Numbered from the stretch's first letter, positions 46,225 through 57,045 are shown. The stretch: 64,000 nucleotides of DNA from Alphaproteobacteria bacterium (GCA_028281325.1 JANQKC010000011.1:124001-188000), one strand, 5' to 3'. Made by a program: numbers and translations. The notes: generated by a model not told the origin, from the sequence alone.

Positions 46225-47178
46225 ATGCCCCCATCGGATACCAAAGTCGCCGGCAAGGGTCTGGGTTCGTTGCCCGACGACGACGATCGCGGCGTTCCCA
46301 GCGTCGAAAGCGTCATGCAGCCCGACGCGTTCACCATGTTCTCCCGCCGGGTGATCGGTCACCGCAGTTTCATGGTGGCCGCGATCATCATGATCACCCT
46401 TATCATCGTGGCGCTGTTCGCGCCGGTCCTGGCGCCGCATGATCCGCTGGGTCAGGATTTGGATCGCCGCCTGATGCCGCCGGTCTGGAACGAAGCCGGC
46501 AGTTGGACCCATCCGCTCGGCACCGACATGATGGGCCGCGACTATCTCAGCCGGCTGATTTATGGCGCACGGGTATCGCTGATCATCGGCTTCTCCGCGA
46601 TGATGATTTCCGGCGTGCTGGGAACGGTGATGGGCGTCTGCGCCGGTTATTTCGGCGGCAAGGTCGACATGGTCATCACCTTCTTGCTGACGACCCGGCT
46701 GACGCTGCCGGTCATCATGGTCGCATTGGCCCTGGTCGCGGTGGTCGGCGGATCGCTGAATACGGTGATCCTCGTCCTCGGGTTCCTTTTATGGGACCGT
46801 TTCACCGTGGTCATGCGCAGCGCGACGATGCAAATTCGGAATCTCGACTATATCCGGGCGGCGAACGCCATCGGCTGTTCGACCCGGCGGATCATCTTTT
46901 CCGAGATCATGCCCAATGTCCTGGGCAGCCTACTGGTGATCGCCACGTTCGAGATCGCCCATTCGATCTTGCTCGAAGCGGCGCTCTCCTTCCTGGGCCT
47001 CGGGGTGCAACCGCCGACGCCATCCTGGGGCCTGATGGTCTCGGAAGGTAAGGATTACATGCTGTTCGATCCCTACCTCGTCATGCTGCCCGGGTTCGCA
47101 ATCTTCCTGCTCGTGCTCGCCATCAACCTGCTGGGCGACGGCGCGCGCGACATCCTTGCACCGGAGAACCGCAATTGA
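46225..47178 (+). CDS. DppC-type ABC transporter permease
   Basis: 317 residues. A short N-terminal extension is followed by ~6 helices, with the EAA-type loop QIRNLDYIRAANAIGCSTRR and a preceding HPLGTDMMGRDYLSRLIYGA, a DppC/OppC N-terminal hallmark. Partner of the preceding permease. Starts 12 bases downstream of it; its TGA overlaps the next gene's TTG start. Confidence 0.94.
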   Translation: MPPSDTKVAGKGLGSLPDDDDRGVPSVESVMQPDAFTMFSRRVIGHRSFMVAAIIMITLIIVALFAPVLAPHDPLGQDLDRRLMPPVWNEAGSWTHPLGTDMMGRDYLSRLIYGARVSLIIGFSAMMISGVLGTVMGVCAGYFGGKVDMVITFLLTTRLTLPVIMVALALVAVVGGSLNTVILVLGFLLWDRFTVVMRSATMQIRNLDYIRAANAIGCSTRRIIFSEIMPNVLGSLLVIATFEIAHSILLEAALSFLGLGVQPPTPSWGLMVSEGKDYMLFDPYLVMLPGFAIFLLVLAINLLGDGARDILAPENRN

Positions 47179-48185
47179 GCGCACTCCTCGAAGTTAAAAA
47201 TCTGAGCGTCGATATCCCGCTCGCCGCCGGCATGCTGCATCCGGTGCAGAAGGTGAATTTCCATGTCGATAAAGGCGAGACGCTCTGCATCGTGGGGGAG
47301 TCCGGCTGCGGCAAGTCGTTGACCTCGCTCGCCCTGATGAACCTGCTGCCGAAGAAGGCCATCCGGGCCGGCGACGGCATCCTGTTCGATGGCGACGATC
47401 TGTTGAAGGCGTCGCACCGGGAAATGGCGTCGCTGCGCGGCAACCGGATGGGCATGATCTTTCAGGAGCCGATGACCAGCCTGAACCCGTCTTTCACCAT
47501 CGGCAACCAGATGGAAGAGATCATGCTGCAGCACCGCAAGGTCAGCCGCCAGGAAGCGCGCGACCGGGCGGTCTACCTGCTGGAGAAGGTCGGCATCACC
47601 GGCGCACACCGGCGCTTGGGGCAGTATCCGCATCAGCTGTCCGGCGGGCTGCGCCAACGCGTCATGATCGCCATGACCTTGATGTGCGGCCCGGACCTGA
47701 TCATCGCCGACGAGCCGACCACGGCGCTCGACGTCACGATCCAGGCGCAAATCCTGTTGTTGCTGGCGGAACTGCAGCGCGAGTTCGACATGGCGCTGAT
47801 CCTGATCACCCATGACCTGGGCATCGTCGCCCGCGTCGCCGACCGTGTCGCGGTGATGTATGCGGGCCAGGTCGTCGAGCAAGGCACCGTCGAGCAGGTC
47901 TTCGAGCAGCCGCTGCATCCGTATACGCGAGGGCTCCTGACCTGTATCCCGATTCCCGGCAAGACCAAGCGCGGCACGCATCTCGGCTCGATTCCCGGCA
48001 TGGTGCCCAGCATGATCGGCGGCATCCAAGGCTGCCATTTCCGCGACCGCTGCCCGCATGCCTTCAGCGATTGCCTGTCTAACTCGGTCGAATTGCGCTC
48101 GATCGACGAGCAGCGCGCGTATCGCTGCCTGTTGAGCCCGGAGGAATCGGCACGGCAGGCGGCGGCCATGGAGGCGGCGCAATGA
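47175..48185 (+). CDS. Peptide ABC transporter ATP-binding protein (DppD type)
   Basis: 336 residues, TTG start overlapping the permease stop. Walker [15 protein letters not shown] signature [10 protein letters not shown], Walker [13 protein letters not shown], and the C-terminal oligopeptide-transport cysteine motif [14 protein letters not shown]. One of the two ATPases that power the peptide importer. Confidence 0.95.
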   Translation: MSALLEVKNLSVDIPLAAGMLHPVQKVNFHVDKGETLCIVGESGCGKSLTSLALMNLLPKKAIRAGDGILFDGDDLLKASHREMASLRGNRMGMIFQEPMTSLNPSFTIGNQMEEIMLQHRKVSRQEARDRAVYLLEKVGITGAHRRLGQYPHQLSGGLRQRVMIAMTLMCGPDLIIADEPTTALDVTIQAQILLLLAELQREFDMALILITHDLGIVARVADRVAVMYAGQVVEQGTVEQVFEQPLHPYTRGLLTCIPIPGKTKRGTHLGSIPGMVPSMIGGIQGCHFRDRCPHAFSDCLSNSVELRSIDEQRAYRCLLSPEESARQAAAMEAAQ

Positions 48186-49174
48186 CGACACCGCTGCTGC
48201 AATCCAACGACGTCAGCCGGCAGTTCACCGTCGGTGCGGGCGTGTTCAGCAAAAAACAATCGCTGATGGCCGTGAACGGCGTGTCGCTCGATGTGGCCAA
48301 GGGCGATGTCCTGGCGCTGGTCGGCGAGTCCGGCTGTGGCAAATCCACGCTCGCGCTGATGCTGTTGGGACTGTTGCCCGCCTCATCCGGCACGATCCTG
48401 CTGAACGGCCAACCGGTGTCGAGCATCCCGCGATTGGAATTGGCCCGCCGCGTTCAGCCGATCTTCCAGGATCCGTATTCGTCGCTGAACCCGCGCAAGA
48501 CCATCGGCGATATCATTTCGCTGCCACTGCGCGTGCACAACATCGGCGCGCCGGAAGAACGGCAAGGCATGCTCGAATCGATCATGGATCTGGTCGGCTT
48601 GCCGAAACGCTATGTCACCAACTACCCGAACCAGCTTTCCGGCGGGCAACGGCAACGCGTGGCGATCGCCCGCGCGCTGATCATGAAACCCGAACTGGTC
48701 ATCTGCGACGAACCGACCTCGGCGCTGGACGTGTCAGTGCAATCGCAGATTCTCAATCTGCTGATGGATTTGCGCGAGGAACTGGGCCTGACCTATGTCT
48801 TGATCAGCCATAACCTGGCCGTGGTCGAGCATATCGCGACCCGCGTCGCGGTGATGTATCTCGGCCGGATCGTGGAGGAGCGGGAAACCGACGCTCTGTT
48901 CAGCAAGGCCGAACACCCCTACACGCACGCCCTTCTGGCGTCGGTGCTGACGCCGGAGCCGCGCCTCGGCATTCCCGATTCGCATCTCGGGATCGAGTTT
49001 CCCAACCCGATCGATCCGCCATCGGGCTGCACCTTCCATCCTCGATGTCCGCACGCCACTGATGCCTGCGGCGTCCGGGCCCCCAAGGCAATACAACGCG
49101 AAGACGGCGCCTTCGTCGAATGCCATATCTACGACGACGACGAGGCGGTGACGTTCAAATCAGAAGCCGCCTGA
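48182..49174 (+). CDS. Peptide ABC transporter ATP-binding protein (DppF type)
   Basis: 330 residues. Walker [12 protein letters not shown], signature [10 protein letters not shown], Walker [13 protein letters not shown], and the C-terminal [14 protein letters not shown] motif. Pairs with the preceding ATPase. ATG overlaps the DppD stop (ATGA) and its TGA overlaps the next ATG (TGATG). Confidence 0.95.
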   Translation: MTTPLLQSNDVSRQFTVGAGVFSKKQSLMAVNGVSLDVAKGDVLALVGESGCGKSTLALMLLGLLPASSGTILLNGQPVSSIPRLELARRVQPIFQDPYSSLNPRKTIGDIISLPLRVHNIGAPEERQGMLESIMDLVGLPKRYVTNYPNQLSGGQRQRVAIARALIMKPELVICDEPTSALDVSVQSQILNLLMDLREELGLTYVLISHNLAVVEHIATRVAVMYLGRIVEERETDALFSKAEHPYTHALLASVLTPEPRLGIPDSHLGIEFPNPIDPPSGCTFHPRCPHATDACGVRAPKAIQREDGAFVECHIYDDDEAVTFKSEAA

Positions 49175-49923
49175 TGCGGCGCGCCGGGTCGATAGGGATT
49201 CGGTTCCTTCTGCTCGGCCTTCTGACGCTCGCGCCGATCGGTACGGCATCCGCCGAGGCGGTCGATCTGGCCTTGGTCCTTGCCGTAGACGTCTCGGAAA
49301 GCATCGACACCGAAGAGGTCAAGCTGCAGCGCCAAGGGTACATCTCGGCGATCAAGCAACCGACGATCCTTCAGGCCATCCGCAGGGGCAAACATGGCCG
49401 TATCGGCGTTGCCTATTTCGAATGGTCGGATGCGGGCAATCACGCCTTAATCGTCGACTGGACGACCGTGCAGGACGAGACAAGCGCCGAGGCCTTCGGC
49501 GAGCGGCTTGAAGAAGCCGGCGTCCTGGACGGTCATTTCACCTCGATCAGTTCGGCCATCGATTTTGCGCTCAATCTCTTCGAGCGCAATCCGTTCAAGA
49601 GCGAACGCCGCGTCATCGATATCTCCGGCGACGGCCGAAACAACAACGGCCCACCGGTGGCGCAAATGCGGGATGAGGCCGTCAAACGGAACATCACGAT
49701 CAACGGCCTGCCGATCGTCAACGACCGGGACCGTCAGTTTTCCGGTCTGCCGCCGGACGATATCGAAAACTACTACCGCAAGAATGTCATCGGCGGGCCC
49801 AACGCCTTCATCGTCGTCGCGAAGAGTTTCGACGATTTCGAGCGCGCGATCATCCGCAAACTCATGCGCGAGATTGTCGAAACTGATCCGCACCATCGCT
49901 ACGCCGACAGCCAGTACCCCTGA
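49174..49923 (+). CDS. DUF1194 vWA-domain secreted protein
   Basis: 249 residues with a signal peptide ([20 protein letters not shown] then GTASAEA). The vWA MIDAS is VDVSESID (D-x-S-x-S) and the second site is in HFTSISSAIDFAL and DISGDGRNN. DUF1194 proteins are periplasmic or secreted with unknown ligands. It is translationally linked to the ABC transporter ATPases (TGATG), which is unusual company and suggests a shared role. Confidence 0.88.
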   Translation: MRRAGSIGIRFLLLGLLTLAPIGTASAEAVDLALVLAVDVSESIDTEEVKLQRQGYISAIKQPTILQAIRRGKHGRIGVAYFEWSDAGNHALIVDWTTVQDETSAEAFGERLEEAGVLDGHFTSISSAIDFALNLFERNPFKSERRVIDISGDGRNNNGPPVAQMRDEAVKRNITINGLPIVNDRDRQFSGLPPDDIENYYRKNVIGGPNAFIVVAKSFDDFERAIIRKLMREIVETDPHHRYADSQYP

Positions 49924-49946
49924 TCCTTTTCACCGGAGGAAGCCCA

Positions 49947-51053
49947 ATGCTCGACCAGGCCAGCACGCCCTATACCCCGCCCGCCGGCGCTGATTGGGGC
50001 CGCGCGACCCCTCAAGACGCCGGCTTCGACGCCGGCAAACTGGCCGAGGCGGTCGACTATGCCCGCTCCGTGGAAACCCTCTGGACGCGCGACCTCGACC
50101 GGCCGGTGGCGGACATGATGCATGAACCCGCCCCCTATAACGCTAAGATCGGGCCGCTCAAGGAACGCGGCGAGCAAGGCGGAATCGTGCTGCGGGGCGG
50201 CCGCATCGTCACCGAATGGGGCACGACCGACCGTGCGGACATGACCTTCAGCGCAACCAAGAGCTATCTCGCGATCTGCCTGGGCCTGGCCTACGACCGG
50301 GGCCTCATCCCGGATCTGCACGCGCCGGTGCGCGACTTGGTCGACAATGGCTGTTTCGACTCGCCCCAGAACCGCGACATCACCTGGCACATGCTGTTCC
50401 AACAGACCAGCGAGTGGAGCGGCGAGCTATGGGGCAAGCCGGATTGGCTCGACCATCACCGCCACAGCGACCTCAAGGGCACCAAACGCGAGATGAAGAA
50501 GCCGGGCACGCACTGGGAATACAATGACGTGCGGGTGAACCTGGCGAGCCTGGCGCTCATGCATGTATGGAAGCGGCCGCTGCCGGACGTGCTGCGTGAA
50601 TACGTCATGAACCCAATCGGCGCCTCCGATACTTGGGAATGGCACGGCTACGAAAATTCCTGGGTCGAAATCGACGGAAAAAAGATGCAGTCGGTGTCGG
50701 GCGGCGGCCATTGGGGCGGCGGCCTGTTCATCAACAGTTTCGATCATGCCCGCATCGGCCTGCTGATGCTGCGCCGCGGCGACTGGGGCGGCGCGCAACT
50801 GCTGTCGGAAGACTTCGTTGCGAAGGCGCTGGATCCCTGTCCGCATAACCCGAACTACGGCTACATGTTCTGGCTGAACGGCCCGCGCGAACGTGCGCCG
50901 AGCGCGCCGGCCAGCAGCTTTTTCCTCGCCGGGGCCGGGCATAACGTGATCTGGGTCGATCCGGACCACGACCTGGTCACGGTGTTGCGTTGGGTGCAGA
51001 AAGAGAAAGCCGATGGCGTGTATGGTCGAATCCTGGGCGCGCTGACAGACTGA
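49947..51053 (+). CDS. Beta-lactamase-family serine hydrolase
   Basis: 368 residues of the class C beta-lactamase/esterase (PF00144-like) fold. Catalytic S102-x-x-K105 is in TFSATKSYLAI and the Tyr in HWEYNDVRVN (Y192). No signal peptide, so likely a cytoplasmic esterase or amidase, not a resistance enzyme. CCGGAGGAAG precedes ATG 49947. Follows the DUF1194 gene after 23 bases, extending the importer operon. Confidence 0.88.
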   Translation: MLDQASTPYTPPAGADWGRATPQDAGFDAGKLAEAVDYARSVETLWTRDLDRPVADMMHEPAPYNAKIGPLKERGEQGGIVLRGGRIVTEWGTTDRADMTFSATKSYLAICLGLAYDRGLIPDLHAPVRDLVDNGCFDSPQNRDITWHMLFQQTSEWSGELWGKPDWLDHHRHSDLKGTKREMKKPGTHWEYNDVRVNLASLALMHVWKRPLPDVLREYVMNPIGASDTWEWHGYENSWVEIDGKKMQSVSGGGHWGGGLFINSFDHARIGLLMLRRGDWGGAQLLSEDFVAKALDPCPHNPNYGYMFWLNGPRERAPSAPASSFFLAGAGHNVIWVDPDHDLVTVLRWVQKEKADGVYGRILGALTD

Positions 51054-51082
51054 CCGACGCCCCACCGCATTCAGGAACGCGC

Positions 51083-51538
51083 ATGGACCCACCCTATACC
51101 GGCGGCTGCCAATGCGGCGCCATCCGCTACGAGATCACGGCGAAGCCGCTGACCCTCTACGCCTGCCACTGCACCGACTGCCAGAAACAGTCCGCCAGCG
51201 CTTTCGGCATGACATTCCGGATTCAGAGCGACGCGCTGAAGATCACCGCCGGCACGCCAAAGGAATGGCATACGGTCGCGGACAGCGGCAACGCGAAGGT
51301 CGCGCATTTCTGCGGCGACTGCGGGACGCGTCTTTACAACGCGCCGGCGCGGCATCCCGGCGCGTTGTCGATCAAGGCGGGGACGCTCGACGATACGAGC
51401 TGGCTGGAACCGGTCGGCAGCGTCTGGACTCGCAGCGCCCAGCCCTGGGTTACCGTCCCGCCGTCGCCCTTGAACCACGAGACGCAACCGGACTCGATGC
51501 AGGGATTCGTCGACGCCTGGCGGGAGCGGAACGGCTAG
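51083..51538 (+). CDS. GFA-family (glutathione-dependent formaldehyde-activating) zinc protein
   Basis: 151 residues. Zinc-binding cysteines in GGCQCGAIRYE, ACHCTDCQKQSAS and FCGDCGTRLYN. Family members are often annotated as formaldehyde-glutathione adduct formers, but most have unknown roles. Weak upstream CAGGAA before ATG 51083. Convergent with a GST gene, with six bases between them. Confidence 0.9.
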   Translation: MDPPYTGGCQCGAIRYEITAKPLTLYACHCTDCQKQSASAFGMTFRIQSDALKITAGTPKEWHTVADSGNAKVAHFCGDCGTRLYNAPARHPGALSIKAGTLDDTSWLEPVGSVWTRSAQPWVTVPPSPLNHETQPDSMQGFVDAWRERNG

Positions 51539-51544
51539 CGCCGC

Positions 51545-52174
51545 TTACGGCATCGGAATATCGCCGACCTTCTTCGGCACATCGTAACCGCGCTGCACCG
51601 CGGGCCGGTTGGCGATGTCGGTGTACCACCGCTTCACGTTGGGAAACTCGTTCAGGTCGATGGTCTGCCATTCGAACCGGGAGATCCACGGCCAGGTCGC
51701 GATATCGGCCACCGAATACTCGCCCGCGAGGAACTCATGGTCAGCCAGCCGTTTGTCCATCACGCCGTAGAGCCGCTTCGCCTCGTTGAGGAAACGCTCC
51801 TCGGCATAGGCGCTTTTCCCGGGATTGAAGCGCACGAAGTGGTGCACCTGGCCGCACATTGGGCCGACGCCTCCCATCTGCCACATCAGCCATTCGATCG
51901 CGGACCATCGCGCCTTCTCGTCGCTCGGCAGCAACTTGCCCGCCTTCTTCGCGAGATAGAGCAGAATCGCGCCCGATTCCATCATCGCCGTGCCGTTGTC
52001 GTTATCGACGATGGCGGGAATCTTGTTGTTCGGCGCGATCTTCAGGAAATCCGGGGCGAATTGCTCGTCCTCGCCGATATTGACCGCATGCGCGGTATAC
52101 GGAAGCTCCAGCTCTTCCAAGGCGATGGAGACCTTGCGGCCGTTCGGGGTGGTCCAAGTGTATAGATCGATCAC
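51545..52174 (-). CDS. Glutathione S-transferase-family protein (YfcG/YghU-like)
   Basis: 209 residues, GTG start with GGGAG upstream. N-terminal YTWTTPNGRKVSIALEELELPY is typical of YfcG/Nu-class disulfide-bond oxidoreductases, with NNKIPAIVDND and MMESGAILLYLAKK for glutathione binding. Likely acts on thiol-disulfide exchange or glutathione conjugates. In this neighbourhood it adds a second GST. Confidence 0.92.
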   Translation of the reverse strand: MIDLYTWTTPNGRKVSIALEELELPYTAHAVNIGEDEQFAPDFLKIAPNNKIPAIVDNDNGTAMMESGAILLYLAKKAGKLLPSDEKARWSAIEWLMWQMGGVGPMCGQVHHFVRFNPGKSAYAEERFLNEAKRLYGVMDKRLADHEFLAGEYSVADIATWPWISRFEWQTIDLNEFPNVKRWYTDIANRPAVQRGYDVPKKVGDIPMP

Positions 52175-52269
52175 GGGGTGTTTTCTCCCTCTCAGCGGCG
52201 CGCGTCCGCGCGATGCGGCGCCCGCCGGTTATCAATAAGCCGAATAAGATAGAACGCGGCGGCGACGGT

Positions 52270-53061
52270 TCAAACGATGGTCTTGATACGCCCGCCGTCC
52301 ACGCGCCAGATGCTGCCGGTGCAATAGCCCGAGTTCTGGCCGCACAGGAAGGCCGCCACGGCGCCGAATTCCTTCGGATCGCCGAACCGGCCCGCCGGAA
52401 TGCCTTTCACCCGCTCCGCCAGCACCTCTTCCGGCGTGATGCCGAGCCGCTTGGCGTTGGTCTCCGCCGATCCGCGCGACCGGTCTGTCAGGATCGTGCC
52501 GGGCGCCACGATATTCACCGTCACGCCGTCCTTGGCCACCTCGTTCGCGAGCGTCTTGGTGTAGTTGACGACGGCGCCGCGCAATGTGTTCGACAGCACC
52601 ATGTTGTGCAGCGGCTCTACGTTGCCCGACGATCCGATCGTCAGGACCCGGCCCCATTTCCGCTCGACCATGGCCGGGACCAATCGGCTGGTGATGTGGA
52701 TGATGCTGACCACCATTTTCTGGAATTGCTCGATCAGGTCCGCCTCGTCGAGGTCGCGGGCGAAGCCGAGCGGCGGTCCGCCATGGTTATTCACCAGGAT
52801 ATCGACACCGCCCAACGCCGCGACCGCGTCGTCGGCCAGCGTATCCATATTGTCGGACGACGATACGTCGCCGACGAGCGGCACGGTCTTCGACCCGGTT
52901 TCCGTGCCGATCGTCTCGGCCGCTTCGGCGGCACGATCCATACTCGAACTGCTGACCGCGACCGACACGCCTTCGCTCGCCAGCGCATGCGCCACCGCGT
53001 ATCCGAGTCCTTTGCTGGCGCCCAATACAAGGGCGCGTTTCCCCGCAATGCCTAGATCCAT
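52270..53061 (-). CDS. Short-chain dehydrogenase-like protein with altered active site
   Basis: 263 residues. Cofactor motif LVLGASKGLG (TGxxxGxG-like) and NNHGGPP in place of NNAG. Where the catalytic Y-x3-K should be, 13 residues after GSSG (Ser144), the sequence reads S157-N-T-L-R161 in VLSNTLRGAVVNYTKTLANE. A subgroup of SDRs with this LSNxLR pattern exists; its reaction is unclear. Otherwise length and C-terminus (CTGSIWRVDGG) fit SDR reductases. 208 bases from hyuA, divergent. Confidence 0.85.
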   Translation of the reverse strand: MDLGIAGKRALVLGASKGLGYAVAHALASEGVSVAVSSSSMDRAAEAAETIGTETGSKTVPLVGDVSSSDNMDTLADDAVAALGGVDILVNNHGGPPLGFARDLDEADLIEQFQKMVVSIIHITSRLVPAMVERKWGRVLTIGSSGNVEPLHNMVLSNTLRGAVVNYTKTLANEVAKDGVTVNIVAPGTILTDRSRGSAETNAKRLGITPEEVLAERVKGIPAGRFGDPKEFGAVAAFLCGQNSGYCTGSIWRVDGGRIKTIV

Positions 53062-53308
53062 GCGACGATTTCCTCCCTGGAGGTCTGATTTGGAGTGTAT
53101 TTCGACCTCTCATGATACTAAACCGTGTCCCCTATGCACGCCTTCTGTCGGAAAACGCCGCTACTGGGTCCTTCAGCGCTATTGCGCAACGTCCCCAAGC
53201 GGTTAAAGATACGGCCTGACTTCCCGGGGCGCCGCCGCGCTTGCCGGGTGTTTCTCCAAGACACGTGAATGACCCAACCGCCGCCAGGCGATTCAGAAAC
53301 GGTTCCCC

Positions 53309-55405
53309 ATGACGAAAGACAGTCCCGCGCCCCGGCTTGCCATCGACATCGGAGGCACCTTCACCGATGTCGTTCTCGACCTCGGGCATGAGCTGGCGAC
53401 CGCAAAGGTTTTGACGACACCCGATGCGCCGGAACAGGGCGTGATGGCCGGTATCGACGCGGTGCTGCGCGATACGGGCACCGACCCCGCCGCCATCGGG
53501 CTGGTCATCCATGGGACGACATTGGCCACCAACGCCATCCTGGAGCGCAAGGGGGCGGTCACGACCCTGATCACCACGGAAGGGTTCCGCGACGTTCTCG
53601 AGATCGGATACGAAAGCCGGTACGACCAATACGACGTCCAGATCGAGAAGCCCGTGCCGCTGGTGCCGCGCGCCCGCCGGCTGACGGTGCCGGAGCGCAT
53701 GGACGTGCACGGCACGGCATTGCTGCCGCTCGACGAACAAGCCGTGACCGCGCTGGTCCCGGCCCTCGAGGAATTGGGCACCGAAAGCGTCGCCATCGGA
53801 TACCTGCACGCCTATGCCAACCCGGATCATGAACAGCGCACGCGGGATTTGATCGCCGCGGCGCTGCCCGATCTCTCGATCTCGCTCTCCAGCGAGGTCT
53901 GTCCGGAGGTCCGCGAATATGAGCGCCTGACCACCACCGCGGCGAATGCCTATGTCCGACCGGCAATGGCGCGCTATCTCGGCCACATGCGCGACCAACT
54001 CACGGCGCAGAAATTTCAATGCCCCGTCCTGTTAATGACGTCCGGCGGCGGTCTGACCACGCTGGAGACGGCGCAGCGTTTCCCGATCCGACTCGTCGAA
54101 TCCGGTCCGGCCGGCGGTGCGATCCTCGCCTGCCAGGCCGCGGCGGAAGCCGGGCTGGACAAGGTCATCTCCTTCGACATGGGCGGCACGACGGCGAAGA
54201 TCTGCCTGATCGAGGATCACCAGCCGCATAAGGCGCGCGAATTCGAAGTGGACCGCGCCGCCCGTTTTCTCAAAGGCAGCGGATTGCCGCTTCGCATCCC
54301 GGTCATCGAGATGGTCGAGATCGGCGCCGGCGGCGGATCGATCGCCCGGCTCGACGCGCTCAACCGCATCACGATCGGCCCCGACAGCGCGGGCGCCGAC
54401 CCCGGCCCCGCTGCCTACGACCGCGGTGGCGACCGGCCGACGATCACCGATGCGGATATCCTGCTCGGGAGGATCGACCCGGGGCATTTCGCCGGCGGCA
54501 AACTGACGCTCGCACCCGGTCAATCGGACGCGACGATCAAACGGGATATCGGCGACCCGCTCGATCTGACGCCGCCGATGGCGGCCTACGGCATCACCGA
54601 GATGGTCGACGAGACGATGGCGAACGCCGCGCGGGTCCATGCCGTGGAACAGGGCCGCGTCGCCGCCGACCATGCCATCGTCGCCTTCGGCGGCGCCGCC
54701 CCGCTGCACGCCGCGCGGCTGGCGGACAAACTGAGCATCGACACCATCGTCGTACCGACCAATGCCGGCGTCGGGTCGGCGGTTGGCTTCCTGACGGCAC
54801 CGGTCGCCTACGAAGTCGTGCGCAGCCGGAACATGCGGCTGCGGCAATTCGATCCTTCGCTGGTGAATTCGATCATCGACGAAATGCATGCCGAAGCATC
54901 CGCCGTCGTGGATGCGGCGGCCCCCACGGCGGAAACCGTCGAACAGCGGATCGCCTATATGCGCTATGTGGGCCAGGGACATGAGATCGTCGTGCCGCTG
55001 CCGAACCGGCCGCTGACCGATGCGGATGCGGAAACCCTGCAGGCCGAATTCGACCGGCAATACGAAGCCTTGTACCGCCGGACGATCCCCACCGCCGAGG
55101 TGGAAGTCCTGACTTGGGGCCTGACGCTCTCCACGGCCGCGCCCGCGCCCGAACCGTTCGGCGAAAGCCCGCCCCGCGACGCCCCGCCGCCCGCCGCGAC
55201 GCGCCGGCTTTTCGATGCGGAGGCGAACCGGGAGATCGAAATCCCACTCTACCGCCGCCCCGACCTTGCCCCGGGGATGACAATCGACGGCCCGGCCATT
55301 GTCGCGGAAGACGAAACATCCACTTTTCTAAACAGCCGGTTTGATGCGACCATCGCGGCGAACGGCTACCTGATCCTGCACCGGAAGAAGGAGACAGCGG
55401 CATGA
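53309..55405 (+). CDS. Hydantoinase/oxoprolinase subunit A
   Basis: 698 residues. N-terminal Hydant_A_N domain with ATP-binding LAIDIGGTFTDVVLDLGHE and HGTTLATNAILERKG; central SFDMGGTTAKICLIEDHQ; C-terminal acetone-carboxylase-like part. Family members hydrolyse hydantoins or 5-oxoproline, or carboxylate acetone, using ATP. Forms a pair with the next gene via ATGA. The substrate cannot be set without more context. Confidence 0.93.
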   Translation: MTKDSPAPRLAIDIGGTFTDVVLDLGHELATAKVLTTPDAPEQGVMAGIDAVLRDTGTDPAAIGLVIHGTTLATNAILERKGAVTTLITTEGFRDVLEIGYESRYDQYDVQIEKPVPLVPRARRLTVPERMDVHGTALLPLDEQAVTALVPALEELGTESVAIGYLHAYANPDHEQRTRDLIAAALPDLSISLSSEVCPEVREYERLTTTAANAYVRPAMARYLGHMRDQLTAQKFQCPVLLMTSGGGLTTLETAQRFPIRLVESGPAGGAILACQAAAEAGLDKVISFDMGGTTAKICLIEDHQPHKAREFEVDRAARFLKGSGLPLRIPVIEMVEIGAGGGSIARLDALNRITIGPDSAGADPGPAAYDRGGDRPTITDADILLGRIDPGHFAGGKLTLAPGQSDATIKRDIGDPLDLTPPMAAYGITEMVDETMANAARVHAVEQGRVAADHAIVAFGGAAPLHAARLADKLSIDTIVVPTNAGVGSAVGFLTAPVAYEVVRSRNMRLRQFDPSLVNSIIDEMHAEASAVVDAAAPTAETVEQRIAYMRYVGQGHEIVVPLPNRPLTDADAETLQAEFDRQYEALYRRTIPTAEVEVLTWGLTLSTAAPAPEPFGESPPRDAPPPAATRRLFDAEANREIEIPLYRRPDLAPGMTIDGPAIVAEDETSTFLNSRFDATIAANGYLILHRKKETAA

Positions 55406-57045
55406 GCGGTACCAGCGCGATGGACACGATCCGCATGCAGGTCATGTGGAACCGGCTGATCGCCGTCGTCGAGGAACAGGCGCAAACGCTGATCCGGACC
55501 GCGTTCAGCCCGATCGTGCGCGAATGCGGCGACCTGTCGGCGGGTGTCTTCGACCGGCAGGGCCGAATGCTGGCGCAGGCGGTGACCGGCACACCCGGTC
55601 ACGTCAACTCCATGGCCGAATCGGTGCATCATTTCATCCGGCATTTCCCGCTGGAGACGATGTCGGAAGGCGACATCTACATCACCAACGATCCGTGGAT
55701 GGGGACGGGCCATCTCAACGATTTCGTGCTGACCACGCCGTGCTTCCGCAAGGGCGAACTGGTCGCGCTGTTTTCCTGCACGTCGCATCTGACCGATATC
55801 GGCGGCATCGGTACCGGGCCGGACGGCACCGACGTGCATATGGAAGGCATCTATATCCCGATGCTGAAACTCGCCGACCGCGGCGTGATGAACGAGACCT
55901 TGCTGGCGATGGTGCGCGCCAATACCCGTCAGCCGGTCGAGTCCGAGGGCGACGTCTATTCGCTGGCCGCCTGCAACGATATCGGCTGCACCCGCCTGGT
56001 CGAGATGATGGACGAGTTCGAGTTGGACTCGCTCGACGTCCTGGCGGACTACATCTGCACCTCGTCGCGCGACGCGGTGATGGCGGAAATCGCCAAACTG
56101 CCGAACGGCGTCTACCGCAACAGCATGCGGATCGACGGCTACGACGGGCCGCTGGATCTGGTCGCCGCGCTGACGATCGACGATAACGGGATTTCAGTCG
56201 ACTATGACGGCACCTCGCCGATGTCGCGCTACGGCGTCAACGTGCCATCGGCCTACACCACCGCCTACACGAGTTTCGGGCTCGGCTGCGTCGTTTCCCC
56301 CAAGATTCCCAACAATGCCGGCTCCTTGTCACCCTTCACGGTGGCGGCGCCCGAGGGATCGATCCTCAACGCACCCTATCCGGCCGCCGTCTGCGCACGC
56401 CATGTGATCGGCCAGATGCTGCCGGACGTGGTTTTCGGATGCCTGCAACAGGTCGCCCCTAACCTGGTTCCCGCCGAAGGCGCTTCTTGCCTGTGGAACC
56501 TTACCTTCCGTGGCGAGACCGACCGGGGTAGCAACGAGAGCACGCTGTTCGCCGTCACCGCGGTGACCAACGGCGGCACCGGCGCACGGCCGAACAAGGA
56601 CGGACTATCGGCAACCGCCTATCCCAGCGGGGTCAAGGGCACGCCGGTCGAGATCAACGAGTCGGTCGCGCCGGTGATCTTTTGGCGCAAGGAATTCCGG
56701 GCCGACTCCGGCGGCGCGGGCGAGTTCCGAGGCGGGTTGGGGCAAGTGCTCGAAATCGAGAGCGCGATCGACAAGGAATTCGAGATGCTGGCCGCCTTCG
56801 ACCGGATCGACCATCCGGCGCGCGGCCGCAACGGCGGACAGGACGGCGACCGGGGCGCGGTATTCCTGAAATCCGGCGAGCGCCTGAAAGGCAAAGGAAC
56901 CCAACGGATTGCCGCCGGCGAACGCCTCGTGATCCATACCCCCGGCGGCGGCGGGTTCGGCAACCCCGCCACCCGCGATCCGGTCCGGCAGGCGGCCGAC
57001 CAACGGAACGGATTGGCGACGGCATCGGCCGACGGCGACGATTAA
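55402..57045 (+). CDS. Hydantoinase/oxoprolinase subunit B
   Basis: 547 residues of the Hydantoinase_B family: [58 protein letters not shown] and the C-terminal [14 protein letters not shown] motif. Partner of the A subunit; overlaps it by four bases. Confidence 0.94.
   Translation: MSGTSAMDTIRMQVMWNRLIAVVEEQAQTLIRTAFSPIVRECGDLSAGVFDRQGRMLAQAVTGTPGHVNSMAESVHHFIRHFPLETMSEGDIYITNDPWMGTGHLNDFVLTTPCFRKGELVALFSCTSHLTDIGGIGTGPDGTDVHMEGIYIPMLKLADRGVMNETLLAMVRANTRQPVESEGDVYSLAACNDIGCTRLVEMMDEFELDSLDVLADYICTSSRDAVMAEIAKLPNGVYRNSMRIDGYDGPLDLVAALTIDDNGISVDYDGTSPMSRYGVNVPSAYTTAYTSFGLGCVVSPKIPNNAGSLSPFTVAAPEGSILNAPYPAAVCARHVIGQMLPDVVFGCLQQVAPNLVPAEGASCLWNLTFRGETDRGSNESTLFAVTAVTNGGTGARPNKDGLSATAYPSGVKGTPVEINESVAPVIFWRKEFRADSGGAGEFRGGLGQVLEIESAIDKEFEMLAAFDRIDHPARGRNGGQDGDRGAVFLKSGERLKGKGTQRIAAGERLVIHTPGGGGFGNPATRDPVRQAADQRNGLATASADGDD

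Noticed and set aside
47073..48191. 372-codon minus-strand open frame
   Set aside because: Antisense to the DppD-type ATPase.
49947..51053. Antibiotic-resistance beta-lactamase
   Set aside because: It has the SxxK fold but no signal peptide and a peptide-import operon context; family is mostly esterases/amidases.
53132..54019. 295-codon minus-strand open frame starting before hyuA
   Set aside because: Mostly antisense to hyuA, where the plus-strand frame carries clear family motifs.
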